From NCBI RefSeq assembly GCF_023343835.1, contig NC_064435.1, positions 38,154,603 through 38,218,602 of the forward strand: a stretch of 64,000 nucleotides of DNA, read 5' to 3'. The notes beneath the pieces were generated by a model that saw only the letters and a program-made list of their open reading frames with translations, was not told the origin of the DNA and searched no databases. Origin of the DNA: Lagopus muta. Taxonomy: Eukaryota; Chordata; Aves; Galliformes; Phasianidae. Below are positions 63,585 through 64,000 of this stretch, one piece after another; the first letter of the stretch is position 1; each line of letters starts with the position of its first letter. Made by a program: the position numbers and the translations under genes.

Positions 63585-63918
63585 ATGATAGGGAGCAATG
63601 AATCCTCTACTGAAGGACCAGTGCCTACATCCTACTTAACCTTCCTGGCTTATTTACTGGGAGAATGGACTGGTATAGAACACACTGAAACTTATCTGAG
63701 TTATGGAGTCTACCTTTCATGGGTGCTTTTTCCACTTGCAATAGCTTTTATACTTCCAATAGCTATCTTCTTCTTCTGCCTCAACACTTCCCTTCTCCTT
63801 CTTCATATTCATAAAAGGAGGAAGAATGGATTTAATGAAGGACATTCTGGTGATGTTTGGTATGGTGCAAAAGAAATGTTGGCTAACCTGTGGGATGGAC
63901 ATGGGAGAATATGGCACG
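63585..63918 (+). CDS. TMEM68-like acyltransferase, copy 2 (first coding exon, gene continues past right edge)
   Basis: The acceptor ttcttttag ends at 63573; ATG lies at 63585-63587; the donor gtaagc starts at 63919. It encodes 111 residues plus one base: MIGSNESSTEGPVPTSYLTF, a hydrophobic anchor at about residues 43-75, basic HKRRK, then DVWYGAKEMLANLWDGHGR and IWH-G. Length, phase-1 end and the W-DG-H---WHG signature match mammalian TMEM68 exon 1. Catalytic blocks would be in exons beyond the window. Identity with copy 1 is limited to scattered blocks (YL..AY.L.EW, DVW..A, RIWHG), so the duplication is old. An upstream in-frame Met at 63531 lies before the acceptor and is not used. Confidence 0.87.
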
Positions 63919-64000
63919 GTAAGCAACATCTGATTTCTCTCTAAAAAGCGCTGACTCTCAGTTTATGGCTTTGTCTGTGAGGATTATCAGTTTAAATTAA

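Noticed and set aside
1-64000. Endogenous retrovirus, tRNA/rRNA gene, CRISPR array or bacterial operon
   Set aside because: No retroviral gag/pol/env blocks, no tRNA cloverleaf-like A/B boxes that I could recognise, no regularly spaced repeats; all reverse transcriptase sequence seen is CR1.

Overview
This is avian nuclear DNA, most likely from a galliform such as chicken. Three things point there. The dominant interspersed repeat is the CR1 LINE, with 3' ends carrying the ATTCTATGATT-type direct repeat in both orientations. The genes have vertebrate exon/intron structure with GT-AG junctions and CpG-island promoters. The gene order is TGS1 next to TMEM68-type genes. I saw no bacterial genes, operons, CRISPR array or retroviral provirus.

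Layout. (1) 1-6.8 kb: the 5' half of TGS1 (trimethylguanosine synthase 1) on the minus strand, five coding exons at 6445-484. The methyltransferase-domain exons lie off the left edge, and the promoter CpG island is at about 6.1-6.8 kb. (2) 6.8-39.3 kb: a gene-poor interval with many CR1 copies. One is a nested pair (12.97-13.75 kb) and one is a 1.9-kb copy with a nearly open reverse transcriptase frame (29.69-31.57 kb). I find no convincing host gene here. (3) 39.4-57.3 kb: a CpG island, then a plus-strand TMEM68-like acyltransferase gene (copy 1). It has six coding exons at 43922-56206, encodes 316 residues and keeps the acyltransferase blocks. (4) 57.3-59.6 kb: spacer. (5) 59.7-64 kb: a second CpG island and the first coding exon (63585-63918) of a second, clearly diverged TMEM68-like gene (copy 2), which runs off the right edge.

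How the genes relate. TGS1 hypermethylates snRNA/snoRNA caps in the nucleus. TMEM68-family proteins are ER membrane acyltransferases; the mammalian member makes triacylglycerol independently of DGAT1/2. There is no shared pathway; the adjacency is a conserved vertebrate neighbourhood. In mammals TGS1 and TMEM68 are head to head and close together. Here the nearest TMEM68-type CpG island is about 33 kb from the TGS1 start codon.

Most notable: a tandem pair of diverged TMEM68-like genes, each with its own CpG island. Copy 1 appears to carry a 2-base deletion just after the ancestral start, which would force initiation at a downstream Met and leave an overlapping out-of-frame upstream ORF. A poly(T)56 tract in copy 1 intron 4 adjoins antisense coding-like sequence and may mark a poly(A)-tailed retrocopy, a rare class in birds. 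No wholly new system is evident.
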